A DNA stretch of 64,000 bases from Corbicula japonica (taxonomy: Eukaryota; Mollusca; Bivalvia; Venerida; Cyrenidae). The position numbers and the translations under genes were made by a program. The stretch spans positions 8,702,991 to 8,766,990 of the forward strand of contig JAZAYU010000015.1 in NCBI GenBank assembly GCA_038501625.1, in the 5' to 3' direction. Positions 31,709-44,799 of this stretch are shown here, in pieces. Numbering within the stretch: position 1 is the stretch's first letter; every line of letters begins with the position of its first letter. The notes beneath the pieces are model-generated. The model worked only from the letters and a program-made list of their open reading frames with translations. It did no database searches and was not told the DNA's origin.

Positions 31709-34462
31709 TAGAAACAAGAGTGCCAAACTGACACAAAATACGCCCATCAAAATGCTGATCATCAAAGTTGCGTAACGATCCGATGAAAACAAGAGGTGTT
31801 TGTCAAACACAAATGCCCCACCTGACGTGCAAGTCATATCTATTAGCATTGAATTTAAATTTTTGGAAATTTAGAGACTTTTGTAAGCTTTAGCAATGAA
31901 GGGTACCAGTCATGAAAGCAATTTACAAGACGGTGGAACTCCTATATATCAATAACCAGGTCATCCAATGAGAGGATTACATTTACCTCGACAAACATAA
32001 GCGCGTGTAGATTAACCTAGTCTAACACAAAGGATTTTATTGTAATTTAAATCAAATATTCGCTATTGGCGGAGATATAGTAGCTCTAGTGTTATGTCAA
32101 TTCCGGTAATGTGCAGGCTTTAGTGACCATCCATACGAAACCAAAGCATTTAATAAACACAAGTGAGTGATAATCAGTGCCTATTTATGACACGGCATAT
32201 ATTGAAATAGTTTAAAATTAATGTTATGGATCATTAATATATATCTTTACTTGAAATTGTCATGGGGAAAAATAATCACAACTTTACACTGAGAAGTATT
32301 TTATTTTATTATACAAATAAACATAAAAACGTTGTCTAGTTATTGATCGAACAAGGTTTTTTGTTGTCAAGGCCACCGTGACCTTGACCTTTGACCTACT
32401 GACCCCAAAACCAATAGGGGTCTTCTACTGGTCACGACCAACTTCCACACCAAATATGAGGTCTGTATCACAAAGCGTTGTCTAGTTATTGATCGGACAA
32501 CGTTTTTGTATGCAAAGGCCACTGTGACCTTGACCTTTGACCTACTGATCCTAAAATCAATAGGGTTCTTCTACTGGTCATGACCAACCTCCACACCAAA
32601 TATGAGGACTGTATCACAAAGCGTTGTCTAGTTATTGATCGGACAACGTTTTTGTATGCAAAGGCCACTGTGACCTTGACCTTTGACCTACTGATCCTAA
32701 AATCAATAGGGTTCTTCTACTGGTCATGACCAACCTCCACACCAAATATGAGGACTGTATCACAAAGCGTTGTCTAGTTATTGATCGGACAAGGTTTTTG
32801 TGGTCAAGGCCACTGTGACCTTGACCTTTGACCTACTGACCCCAAAATCAATAGGGGTCTTCTACTGGTCATGACCAACCTCCACACCAAATATGAGGAC
32901 TGTATCACAAAGCGTTGTCTAGTTATTGATCGGACAAGGTTTTTGTGGTCAAGGCCACTGTGACCTTGACCTTTGACCTACTGACCCCAAAATCAATAGG
33001 GGTCTTCTACTGGTCATGACCAACCTCCACACCAAATATGAGGACTGTACCACAAAGCGTTGTCTAGTTATTGATCGGACAAGGTTTTTGTGGTCAAGGC
33101 CACTGTGACCTTGACCTTTGACCTACTGACCCCAAAATCAATAGGGGTCTTCTACTGGTCATGACCAACCTCCACACCAAATATGAGGACTGTATCACAA
33201 AGCGTTGTCTAGTTATTGATCGGACAAGGTTTTTGTGGTCAAGGCCACTGTGACCTTGACCTTTGACCTACTGACCCCAAAATCAATAGGGGTCTTCTAC
33301 TGGTCATGACCAACCTCCACACCAAATATGAGGACTGTATCACAAAGCGTTGTCTAGTTATTGATCGGACAAGGTTTTTGTGGTCAAGGCCACTGTGACC
33401 TTGACCTTTAACCTACTGACCCCAAAATCAATAGGGGTCTTCTACTGGTCATGACCAACCTCCACACCAAATATGAGGACTGTATCACAAAGCGTTGTCT
33501 AGTTATTGATCGGACAAGGTTTTTGTGGTCAAGGCCACTGTGACCTTGACCTTTGACCTACTGACCCCAAAATCAATAGGGGTCTTCTACTGGTCATGAC
33601 CAACCTCCACACCAAATATGAGGACTGTATCACAAAGCGTTGTCTAGTTATTGATCGGACAAGGTTTTTGTGGTCAAGGCCACTGTGACCTTGACCTTTG
33701 ACCTACTGACCCCAAAATCAATAGGGGTCTTCTACTGGTCATGACCAACCTCCACACCAAATATAAGGACTGTATCACAAAGCGTTGTCTAGTTATTGAT
33801 CGGACAAGATGTGGTCTACGGACCGACATACCGACCGACATACCGACCGACCGACCGACCGACATGTGCAAAGCAATATACCCCCGCTTCTTCGAAGGGG
33901 GGCATAATTATTCGACTTGGAGAGCAGATACCACTAATTCAGTTTTTGGACAATTCAAGGGCCATAATTCAGGAGTGCCTGGGGGGATTTGGCAGGTTAT
34001 AGAACTTGGTCAAGATATTATGCCAACCAACATATTCACCAAGTTTGATAAAGACCGGATGAAAACTCTTTGACTTAAGAGAGCGGAAACCCAAATTTTG
34101 GACAATTAAAGGGCCATAATTCAGGAGTGCATGGGGGGATTTGGCTGGTTATAGAACTTGGTCCAGATATTATGCCCACCAACATATTCACCAAGTTTGA
34201 ATAAGACAGGACAAAAACTCTTTGACTTAGAGAGCGGAAACCTAAATTTTGGACAATTAAAGGGCCATTATTCAGGAGTGCCTGGGGGGATTTGGCTGGT
34301 TATAGAACTTGGTCGAGACATTATGCACACCAACATATTCACCAAGTTTGATAAAGACCTGATGAAAACTCTTTGACTTAGAGAGCGGAAACCCTGTGGA
34401 TGCCACCCGCCCGCCGCAGGTGTTCCCATAATACGTCCCGTTTTTCAAACGGGCGTATAAAA
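31709..34462. mobile_element. Composite pearl-like element in the last WIPF intron
   Basis: The outer ends are caagagtgccaaactgacac (left) and gtcccgtttttcaaacgggc (right, itself a hairpin). Inside, a second left end (acaagaggtgtttgtcaaac) begins at 31792. From about 32340 to 33810 there are ten units of about 144 bp (ggccactgtgaccttgacct, agcgttgtctagttattgat). These run into a (ACCG)n microsatellite at 33824-33863 and ctcttcgaagggg-like end sequence. Three units of about 140 bp (caggagtgcctggggggatt) follow to 34390. No gene is present; the frames here are repeats. Confidence 0.75.
32340..33810. repeat. ~144-bp tandem array, about 10 units
   Basis: Each unit holds ctgtgaccttgacctttgac, aataggggtcttctactgg, atgaccaacctccacacca and cgttgtctagttattgatcg. 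Units in the middle are almost identical, the first ones less so. Confidence 0.9.
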
Positions 34463-34945
34463 ATATAAAACCTGATTAATCAGCTGAACTTTAGTTTAAA
34501 TAAATCCCCTTCCATGTAAGCAATTGCCTCTTATATTTGTTAGGCATATTTAAATACATGTACTATATTCAAATATTCTAATTTATGCCACTTTCCTCTA
34601 AGTTTGTTGATATGTACAACAATCACAGTAAGTCTGAATATCTATTTATAGTTTGATGTGATAATGCGGCAGGCAAATACACAATAATCTTCAGCTCAAC
34701 CATTACAACAATAAGTCAATTAATAGTTGTGTATTTTTACAGAGCTGTATTTATAAGTGGTCTTCAGGCTGGTATAGACACATTTTTTATCGGACAAGTC
34801 CAGTAATTTTCTTGCAACTGTGTTTTGGAAGAGAAAAAAAAGGAATATATTTTAACCGAATACAAATTCGTATTTGATTATCCATTGTCAAACTGAATAT
34901 CAGAATGTTCGAATATTTGTTACAACCGTAGTCACAAATGATTAC
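34463..34945. other. WIPF intron, unique sequence
   Basis: AT-rich intron between the composite pearl-like element and the WASP-binding exon. No feature is seen. Confidence 0.5.
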
Positions 34946-35047
34946 CTTTGACGTTCTTGCTAGGATATGACTTGTTTTGTTTCTGTCCCATCGGTTCCGG
35001 GGGAGGCAGATCATTCATGGAATGGAAGCTGAAGCGATTCTCAAAAT
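34946..35047 (-). CDS. WIPF: WIPF exon, WASP-binding domain
   Basis: This 102-bp exon (34 codons, phase 1 to 1) has acceptor tttatttcag and donor gtaatc. It encodes (D)FENRFSFHSMNDLPPPEPM, then QNKSYPSKNVK. In WIP this is the segment that wraps the WASP/N-WASP EVH1 (WH1) domain; the family pattern ESRFxFHxxxDLPPPEP...KSYPSK is retained almost entirely. This is the strongest single identifier of the gene. Confidence 0.95.
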
Positions 35048-35107
35048 CTGAAATAAAACCAAGCAGAGTAAATGTTAACCCTTAACTATGGAATCAGCTT
35101 TCTAATA

Positions 35108-35327
35108 TTCAACCCTTTCCTCCACAGACACACCTTTATTGAGTGGGCGAACAGTGTAGATCCAGATCAGCTGGCACATCCGTGCCATCTTTTTGATACA
35201 TTAGGTTATTTCTGACCAAAATGCAACCAGTGCAAATCCTGAGCAGACGGCAGGGATGTGCTGGCTGATCTGGATCTACCCTGGTCGCACATGCGTTAAA
35301 AGGTGTATATACGGAGGAAAGGGTTAA
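35108..35327. mobile_element. MITE-A copy in the WIPF intron
   Basis: caaccctttcctccacagac at the left (TTAA mutated) and GGAGGAAAGGGTTAA at the right; about 20 bp of the left arm is missing. Confidence 0.85.
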
Positions 35328-35639
35328 AGCTCAATAAAGCTCATTCATGTAATAATTGAAATAATAAATAGTTGTAAAAATTGAAATAATAAATCTCTGC
35401 TGATGGTATAAACATTTCAGAATCAAAGGGGCAGAGCCATACTTTACTTGCATTTATTTTCGAGACAAAAAAAGTTCATGGTTATTGGTTAAACGGCATA
35501 ATTGTGGGTACTTCATGGTTTTCAATTTTCTAAAATTGCTTTTATCTACAATTCCAGTTTTAAATTCATGGCTAAACCTGCACATTAAATCAGTAGTACA
35601 CAATAGAGCAGAAGAAAAAGTAAAACATAAGAATATTAC

Positions 35640-36560
35640 CATCTAGTCCACCAGATCCTCCGGAATAATGTGAGGATGACCGTCGTTCAGGGGGTGGGGG
35701 TGCTCCTCCTGGGGCTCTTGTAGGGGGAGGTGGGGGAGGCCCTGACCTCCCAGATCTTCCTATTGTTCCTCCACTGTTGTTATGAGGCGTTGTTCTCTGA
35801 GGGGGTGGGGGCCCAGGCCCAGGCCTTCCTGATGGAGGCATTGAGGGTGGAGGAGGGGGTGCAACTTTTGAAGGCGGTCTAGAGGAAGGGGGTGGAGGCG
35901 GTTCATTTGAAGGTGGAGGAGGAGGAAATCTTGGTTGTATATTTTGGACTGGGGATGGAGGCGGTTTATTTGCACTAGATGGAGGAGGGGGTGGCTTGTT
36001 TGCACTGGAAGGGGGAGGGGGAGGTGCAAAAGGTTTGTTTGCACTAGAAGGCGGTGGCGGGGGAGCTGCAGGTTTATGGGAATTGGGAGGAGGTGGTGGT
36101 GGAAATGATCCACTTTGTCGATTATCACTTAAACCCGGTGATGGAGGAGGAGGAAGAGGTCTTCCCACCATACTGGGTGGTCTTGACGTTGGCGGAGGCG
36201 GTCTGTTAGAATTCTGGTTATGACTGGGTGGGGCCGAAGGCGGTCCCCGGTTTGGCGGCGGTGGTGGCTGCCCTTTCGGTACATGTGGCGGTGCTCCATG
36301 TCTTCGTATACTTCCAGAACCAGAATTGATATTTTCACTACTTTTGTTAAAGTTTGCTATAGAGTTTGACATATTTTTGTTAATATCACTCAAATCTGTT
36401 TCACTAAGTGCGTGTTTTGGTTTGTTTTGTGTAGGGGGTGGGGGCGGTGGCCCACCATGACCCCCAGAAGGTCCATTCATCATGTGATTACTATGTCCGC
36501 CATTTGATTGTGGATCTGATCTATTCATTCCTGGTGGACGCAGTGGAGGGGCCCCAGGAC
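35640..36560 (-). CDS. WIPF: WIPF large proline-rich exon
   Basis: The 921-bp exon (307 codons, phase 1 to 1) runs from acceptor tgtgtgtttcag to donor gtaata. It starts GPGAPPLRPPGMNRSDPQS and is then almost wholly low-complexity proline-rich. It has more than a dozen runs of four to six prolines with preceding Ala, Phe or Gly, of the type bound by profilin and SH3 domains. Around the middle are three near-tandem copies of PPPPPSSANKP. A short non-proline stretch (KHALSETDLSDINKNMSNS) near the start breaks the pattern. By family knowledge this region recruits profilin, Nck/Grb2-type adaptors and cortactin to WASP-driven actin assembly in the cytoplasm. A pearl-like repeat begins only 35 bp upstream of its acceptor. 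Confidence 0.93.
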
Positions 36561-39500
36561 CTGAAACACACAGAATGCACATGAGCCTTGTTATGAAACA
36601 AGAGGGCCATGATGGGCCTTTATCGCTCACCTGAGTAAAACAAAGTTATTTTTAGTAACAGTGACCTAGACCCAGATGACCCATATTCGAACTCGTCCGA
36701 GAAATCATTGGGACAAACATCCTGACCAAGTTTCATGACAATCGGAGCAAAAAAGTGACAAGAGTGTTAACAAGAAAATTCTATTTTTTGTAACAGTGAC
36801 CTAGTTTTTGGACCCAGATGACCCATATTCGAACTTGTCAGAGAAATCATTTGGACAAACATCCTGACCAAGTTTCATGACAATCGGAGCAAAAATGTGA
36901 CCGCTAGAGTGTTAACAAGAAAATTCTATTTTTAGTAACAGTGACCTAGTTTTTGGACCCAGATGACCCATATTCGAACTCGACCGAGAAATCATTGGGA
37001 CAAACATCCTGACCAAGTTTCATGACAATCGGAGCAAAAATGTGACTGCAAGAGTGTTAACAAGAAAATTCTACTTTTAGTAACAGTGACCTTGTTTTTG
37101 GACCCAGATGACCCATATTCAAACTCGTCCAAGAAATCATAGGGACAAACATCCTCACCAAGTTTCATGACAATCGGAGCAAAAATGTGACTACTAGAGT
37201 GTTAACAAGAAAATTCTATTTTTATTAAGAGTGACCTAGTTTTTGGACCCAGATGACCCATATTCGAACTCGTCCCAGAAATCATTGGGACAAACATCCT
37301 GACCAAGTGTCAAGACAATCGGAGCAAAAATGTGACAGCTAGAGTGTTAACAAGAAAATTCTACTTTAAGTAAAAGTGACCTAGTTTTTGGACCCAGATG
37401 ACCCATATTCAAACTCGTCCCAGAAATCATTGGGACAAACATCCTGACCAAGTTTCTTGACAATCGGAGAAAAATTGTGACCGCTAGAGTGTTAACAAGA
37501 AAATTCTATTTTTAGTAACATTAACCTAGTTTTTGGACCCAGATGACCCATATTCAAACTCGTCCGAGAAATCATTGGGACAAACATCCTGACCAAGTTT
37601 CATGACAATCGGAGCAAAAATGTGACCGCTAGAGTGTTAACAAGAAAATTCTATTTTTTGTAACAGTGACCTAGTTTTTGGACCCAGATGACCCATATTC
37701 GAACTCGTCCGAGAAATCATTGAGACAAACATCCTGACCAAGTTTCATGACAATCGGAGCAAAAATGTGACTGCTAGTGTTAACAAGAAAATTCTATTTT
37801 TAGTAACAGTGACCTAGATTTTGGACCCAGATGACCCATATTCGAACTCGTCCAAGAAATCATTGGGACAAACATCCTAACCGAATTTCATGACAATCGG
37901 AGCAAAAATGTGACCACTAGAGTGTCAACAAGAAAATTCTATTTTTAGTAACATTAACCTAGTTTTTGGACCCAGATGACCCATATTCAAACTCGTCCGA
38001 GAAATCATTGGGACAAACATCCTGACCAAGTTTCATGACAATCGGAGCAAAAATGTGACCGCTAGAGTGTTAACAAGAAAATTCTATTTTTTGTAACAGT
38101 GACCTAGTTTTTGGACCCAGATAACCCATATTCGAACTCGTCCGAGAAATCATTGAGACAAACATCCTGACCAAGTTTCATGACAATCGTAGCAAAAATG
38201 TGACTGCTAGTGTTAACAAGAAAATTCTATTTTTAGTAACAGTGACCTAGATTTTGGACCCAGATGACCCATATTCGAACTCGTCCGAGAAATCATTGGG
38301 ACAAACATCCTGACCAAGTTTCATGACAATCGGAGCAAAAAAGTGACAAGAGTGTTAACAAGAAAATTCTATTTTTTGTAACAGTGACCTAGTTTTTGGA
38401 CCCAGATGACCCATATTCGAACTTGTCAGAGAAATCATTTGGACAAACATCCTGACCAAGTTTCATGACAATCGGAGCAAAAATGTGACCGCTAGAGTGT
38501 TAACAAGAAAATTCTATTTTTAGTAACAGTGACCTAGTTTTTGGACCCAGATGACCCATATTCGAACTCGACCGAGAAATCATTGGGACAAACATCCTGA
38601 CCAAGTTTCATGACAATCGGAGCAAAAATGTGACTGCAAGAGTGTTAACAAGAAAATTCTACTTTTAGTAACAGTGACCTTGTTTTTGGACCCAGATGAC
38701 CCATATTCAAACTCGTCCAAGAAATCATAGGGACAAACATCCGCACCAAGTTTCATGACAATCGGAGCAAAAATGTGACTGCTAGAGTGTTAACAAGAAA
38801 ATTCTATTTTTATTAAGAGTGACCTAGTTTTTGGACCCAGATGACCCATATTCGAACTCGTCCCAGAAATCATTGGGACAAACATCCTGACCAAGTGTCA
38901 TGACAATCGGAGCAAAAATGTGACAGCTAGAGTGTTAACAAGAAAATTCTACTTTAAGTAAAAGTGACCTAGTTTTTGGACCCAGATGACCCATATTCAA
39001 ACTCGTCCCAGAAATCATTGGGACAAACATCCTGACCAAGTTTCTTGACAATCGGAGAAAAATTGTGACCGCTAGAGTGTTAACAAGAAAATTCTATTTT
39101 TAGTAACATTAACCTAGTTTTTGGACCCAGATGACCCATATTCAAACTCGTCCGAGAAATCATTGGGACAAACATCCTGACCAAGTTTCATGACAATCGG
39201 AGCAAAAATGTGACCGCTAGAGTGTTAACAAGAAAATTCTATTTTTTGTAACAGTGACCTAGTTTTTGGACCCAGATGACCCATATTCGAACTCGTCCGA
39301 GAAATCATTGAGACAAACATCCTGACCAAGTTTCATGACAATCGTAGCAAAAATGTGACTGCTAGTGTTAACAAGAAAATTCTATTTTTAGTAACAGTGA
39401 CCTAGATTTTGGACCCAGATGACCCATATTCGAACTTGTCCGAGAAATCATTGGGACAAACATCCTGACCAAGTTTCATGACAATCGGAGCAAAAATGTG

Positions 39501-40631
39501 ACCGCTAGAGTGTTAACAAGAAAATTCTATTTTTAGGAATAGTGACCTAGATTTTGGACCCAGATGACCCATATTCGAACTCGTCCAAGAAATCATTGGG
39601 ACAAACATCCTAACCGAATTTCATGACAATCGGAGCAAAAATGTGACCACTAGAGTGTTAACAAAAAAATTCTATTTTTATTAAGAGTGACCTAGTTTTT
39701 GGACCCAGATGACCCATATTCAAACTCGTCCAAGAAATCATTGGGACAAACATCCTGACCAAGTTTCATGACAATAGGAGCAAAATTGTGTCGCTAAAGT
39801 GTTAACAAGAAAATTCTATTTTTAGTAACAGTGACCTAATTTTTGGACCCAGATGACCCATATTCAAACTCGTCCGAGAAATCATTGGGACAAACATCCT
39901 GACCAAGTTTCATGACAATCAGAGCAAAAATGTGACCGCTAGGGTGTTAAAAAGAAAAAATTCAATTTTTAGTAACAGTGACCTAGATTTTGGACCCAGA
40001 TGACCCATATTCGAACTCGTCCGAGAAATCATTGGGACAAACATCCTGACCAAGTTTCATGACAATCGGAGCAAAAATGTGACTGCTAGAGTGTCAACAA
40101 GAAAGTTCTATTTTTAGTAACAGTGACCTTATTTTCGGACCCAGATGACCCATATTTGAACTCGTCCGAGAAATTATTGGGACAAACATCATGACCAATT
40201 TTCATGACAATCAGAGCAACAAGAGCTGTCAGAGGAGACAGCATGCTCGACTATTCGAATCATTTGAAACAAATGCAATTTGAAGATTAAAACAATAACA
40301 ACTATGGCCATACATTCATGTGCAATCAGGAAAAATATTTACAAGTGAATGGTACGGGAGAAATTCTTTTCAAATAACAGAAATAATTCCTAAATGTACC
40401 ATAAATATTAAACTGAATAGGGGAATAACTATGAAATATTTCTGAATTTGTTAGAAAACTTGTTAGTAATTTTTTATTAGAGACATTTACTTTTAGTCAA
40501 ATATCAATCACTTCAGTAATGTTACAGAAAAAGAACTGAAATGAAAATATAATGGTAGTTTGAAGTTGATACCTTAAGTATTTGCAAAGTTATCGATGAA
40601 GTGCACTTAAGTGAAAATATAAGTGAAACTA

Positions 40632-41515
40632 GAAATGTGTCCATAGGACACGGATGCCCCGCTATGCATCATTTTCAGACACTCAAGTGCAATGATGGGA
40701 ATAATACGCCATACACTGCCCTTTCATGGTGAACATTTGTGTCAAGTTTTTTTTGAAATCCCTCCATTTATAATGAAGTTACAGCCTGGACAAGAAAATT
40801 CTATTTTTGGTAACAGTGACCTTGACCTTGGACCTTCAGGCTTGGGTATTGTGCGGACACACTGCCTTTTCATGAACATTTGTGCAAAGTTATTTTAAAA
40901 TCCCTCCATTTATAACAAAGTAACAGCCAGGACAAGATAATTCTATTTTTAGTAACAGTGACCTTGACCTTTGACCTACAGGCATGGGCATGGTACGTGA
41001 CACACCGCCCTGTCATGGTGAACATTTGTGTCAAATTATTTTGAAATCCTTCCATTCATAACAAAGTTACAGCCTGGACAAGAAAATTCTACTTTTAGTA
41101 ACAGTGACCTTGACCTTGGATCTACAGGCATGGGTATTGTGCGTACACACCGCCTTGTCATGGTGAACATTTGTGCCAAGATATTTTGAAATCCCTCCAT
41201 TCATAACAAAGTAACAGCCTAGACAAGAAAATTCTATTTTTAGCAACAGTGACCTTGACCATTGACATACAGGCTTGGGCATGCACGTGACACACCGTCT
41301 TGATATGGTGAACAATTATACCAAGTTATTTAAAAACCCAATAAGAAATAACAAAGTTACAGAGCGGACACGATTTTGCAAGAAAATTCTATCTTTAGTA
41401 ACAGTGACCTTGACTTTGGACCTACAGGCATGGGTATTGTACGCGACACACCGCCTTGTCATGGTGAACATTTGTGCCAAGTTATTTTGAAATCCCTCCA
41501 TTCATAACGAAGTTA
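40632..41515. mobile_element. Third-level pearl-like fragment
   Basis: It starts aaatgtgtccataggacacg and carries five units of about 147 bp (acagtgaccttgaccttgga, catggtgaacatttgtg, tgaaatccctccattcataa). Confidence 0.65.
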
Positions 41516-41949
41516 AGGGCCGACTGTATATTTTGCTTAACACAAAATGTAAGCGAAAAAGGGGCATAATTTGAAAAATATTGGAAGAAGGGTTATGGGT
41601 CTTGTTGATTATGATGTAGATTTTGATGGTGAAAATATATTTCAAGTTTCAAGGCAATATCTCAATTATACTGAAAGGATAAAGAAACGCAGGGTAACAA
41701 TTGGATAGGCAGGTTCGAAAGCTCATGCTCCACGACGGTTTACACTGAGGCAGTGGAGACAAGTTTTATTCACTTTCGACACATGTTAAGGTGTATCATG
41801 ACCTAATAACTCAATACACAAAGTTTCACTTTATTTGGAGAACGCGTTCTTAATATATCGGAACAAATGTTACCCTGCGTTTCTTTATCCTTTCAGTATA
41901 GTTTTAAAGTTAGAGGCAAAATGCATATTTTGCTTGACACAAAATATAA

Positions 41950-43949
41950 GAAACAAGAGGGCCATAATGGCCCTATATCGCTCACCTGAGTACAAAAGTA
42001 CTCTCTGCTTGTGGTTTCAGACAAGAAGATTTTTAAAGTTTTGCCTATACAAGTCTATGTAAAATGAAGTGACCCCTGGGGCGGGGCCAATTTTGACCCC
42101 AGGAAAATAATTTGAACAATCTTTGTAGAGTTCCAATAGAGGATGATAAATGCCAAATATCTAAGCTCTAGGCCTTGTGGTTTCAGACAAGAAGATTTTT
42201 AAAGTTTTGCCTATACAAGTCTTTATAAAATGAAGTGACCCCTGGGGCGGGGCCAATTTTGACCCCAGGGAAATCATTTGAACAATCTTTGTAAAGTTCC
42301 ACTAGAGAGTGCTAAATGCCAAATATCTAAGCTCTAGGCCTTGTGGTTTCAGACAAGAAGATTTTTAAAGTTTTTCCTATATAAGTCTATGTAAAATGAA
42401 GTGACCCCTGGGGTGGGGCCAATTTTGACCCCAGGGAAATAATTTGAACAATCTTTGTAGAGTTCCACTAGAGGATGCTAAATGCCAAATATCTAAGCCG
42501 TAGGCCTTGTGGTTTCAGACAAGAAGATTTTTAAAGTTTTTCCTATACAAGTCTTTATAAAATGAAGTGACCCCTGGGGCGGGGCCAATTTAGACCCCTG
42601 GGAAATAATTTGAACAATCTTTGTAGAGTTCCACTAGAGGATGCTAAATGCCAAATATCTAAGCTCTAGGCCTTGTGGTTTCAGACAAGAAGATTTTTAA
42701 AGTTTTTCCTATATAAGTCTTTATAAAATGAAGTGACCCCTGGGGCGGGGCCAATTTTGACCCCAGGGAAATTATTTGAACAATCATTGTAGAGTTCCAC
42801 TAGAGGGTGCTAAATGCCAAATATCTAAACTCTAGGCCTTGTGGTTTTAGACAAGAAGATTTTTAAAGTTTTTCCTATACAAGTCTTTATAAAATGAAGT
42901 GACCCCTGGGGCGGGGCCAATTTAGACCCCTGGGGAATAATTTGAACAATCTTTGTAGAGTTCCACTAGAGGATGCTAAATGCCAAATATCTAAGCTCTA
43001 GGCCTTGTGGTTTCAGACAAGAAGATTTTAAAAGTTTTTCCTATATAAGTCTATGCAAAATGAAGTGACCCCTGGGGCGGGGCCAATTTTGACCCCAGGG
43101 AAATCATTTGAACAATCTTTGTAGAGTTCCACTAGAGGTTTCAAAATGCCAAATATCTAAGCTCTAGGCCTTGTGGTTTCAGACAAGAAGATTTTTAAAG
43201 TTTTTCCTATATAAGTCTATGCAAAATGAAGTGACCCCTGGAACGGGGCCAATTTTAACCCCAGGGGAATAATTTGAACAATCTTTGTAGAGTTCCACTA
43301 GAGGATGCTAAATGCCAAATATCTAAGCTCTAGGCCTTGTGGTTTCAGACAAGAAGATTTTTAAAGTTTTGCCTATATAAGTCTATGTAAAATGAAGTGA
43401 CCCCTGGGGCGGGGCCAATTTTGACCCCAGGGAAATAATTTGAACAAACTTTGTAGAGTTCCACTAGAGGATGCTAAATGCCAAATATCTAAGCTCTAGG
43501 CCTTGTGGTTTCAGACAAGAAGATTTTTAAAGTTTTTCCTATATAAGTATATGTAAAATGAAGTGACCCCTGGGGCGGGGCCAATTTTGACCCCAGGGAA
43601 ATAATTTGAACAAACTTTGTAGATTTCCACTAGAGGATACTAAATGCCAAATATCTAAGCTCTAGGTCTTGTGGTTTCAGACAAGAAGATTTTTAAAGTT
43701 TTTCCTTTCGGTTGCCATGGCAACCAGAGTTCTGCATGGAATTGATTTCTTTGAACAACTTTGGAAGAGCTTCATGCAAGGAACATCCGTGGCAAGTTTC
43801 TTCAAAATTGGCCAAGCCGTTTCAGAGAAGAAGTCGTTTGAAGAAAAAGTTTACGACGGACGGACGGACGGACGGACGACGGACGACGGACGACGGACAT
43901 CAGGCGATCACAAAAGCTCACCATGAGCACTTCGTGCTCAGGTGAGCTA
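41950..43949. mobile_element. Third-level complete pearl-like element, ten 166-bp core repeats
   Basis: Left end acaagagggccataatggcc...tcgctcacctgag, right end catgagcacttcgtgctcag with gtgagctaaaa. There are ten units of about 166 bp (ccttgtggtttcagacaaga, agtgacccctggggcgggg, gccaaatatctaagctctagg). These are followed by a unique block (gttgccatggcaaccagag) and a (GACG)n microsatellite at 43855-43895. It sits inside the core of the second-level element, splitting ataag from aaaaagg. Confidence 0.82.
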
Positions 43950-44799
43950 AAAAGGGGCATAACTTGAAATATATTGACAGCAGAGTTATGGGTCTTGTTG
44001 GTAATGATGTAGAATTTGATGGTGAATATATATTCCAAGTTTCAAGTTGATATCTCAAGTAGTTTATAAGTTATGGACCAAAGTGCATATTTTCCTTAAC
44101 GCAAAATTTAAGTGAAAAAGGGGCATAACTTGAAAAATATTGGAAGCAGAGTTATGGGTCTTGTTGGTAATGATGTAGAATTTGATGGTGAATATATATT
44201 CCAAGTTTCGAGTTGATATCATAAGTAGTTTTCAAGTAATGGACCAAAGTGCATTTTTTGTTTACGGACGCCGACGCCGACACCGGGGCGAGTAGGATAG
44301 CTCCCCTATTCTTCGAATAGTTGAGCTAAAAATGTGACCGCTAGAGTGTTAACAAGAAAAAATTCTATTTTTAGTAACAGTGACCTAGTTTTTGGACCCA
44401 GATGACCCATATTCGAACTCGTCCGAGAAATCATTGGGACAAACATCCTGACCAAGTTTCATGACAATCGGAGCAAAAATGTGACCGCTAGAGTGTTAAC
44501 GAACTAAGTGTGGACGGACGACGGACATTCATCGATCCTAATAGCTCACCCTGAGCCAGCTCAGGTGAGCTAAAAATCTGTCTGAGTTCGTGTTACATTC
44601 AGGGCTCTCACTAGAGGGAGACTTGGAAGAAGTGGTCTCCCATAATTGACCAGACTTCTCCCTTCTTTGAGCTATGGGAGAAGTCATTATGTATAGACTT
44701 TAACTAGAGAAAGAATACTATCAGTATTGACTTCTCCTTAATTCAGTAAAATTATGACAAAACTTCTTGTTTTGTTTTTAATATTCCAATGTTTAAAAT

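Larger units (their letters stand above)
40218..44329. mobile_element. Second-level pearl-like element nested in the array
   Basis: Left end acaagagctgtcagaggaga...ctcgactattcgaa, right end ctattcttcgaatagttgag. Core units (aaaaggggcataacttgaa, gggtcttgttggtaatgatg) lie at 41550-41700 and 43950-44260, before acgccgacgccgacaccgg. The surrounding 147-bp array reads straight through it (gagca|...|aaaaatgtgacc). Confidence 0.72.
36596..44576. mobile_element. Giant pearl-like element with nested insertions, in a WIPF intron
   Basis: The left end is caagagggccatgatgggcc and the right end has gtgtggacggacgacggac followed by ctcagctcaggtgagc-type sequence. From 36640 to 40215 about 24 units of roughly 147 bp read acctagtttttggacccaga, tgacccatattcgaactcg, caagtttcatgacaatcgg and gctagagtgttaacaag. 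The array resumes at 44330. The interruption (40218-44329) is other elements. A diagnostic variant unit (gcaaaaaagtgacaag) recurs 1,588 bp apart, so blocks of about 11 units were copied together. Confidence 0.82.

Noticed and set aside
32340..33810. CRISPR-like regular repeats
   Set aside because: The repeats are contiguous 144-bp tandem units without spacers, in a eukaryotic intron.
33741..34376. Frames of 110, 68 and 72 codons
   Set aside because: They are read from core tandem repeats and the ACCG microsatellite of a pearl-like element.
35996..36223. Gly-rich plus-strand frame
   Set aside because: It is the antisense of the WIPF proline-rich exon.
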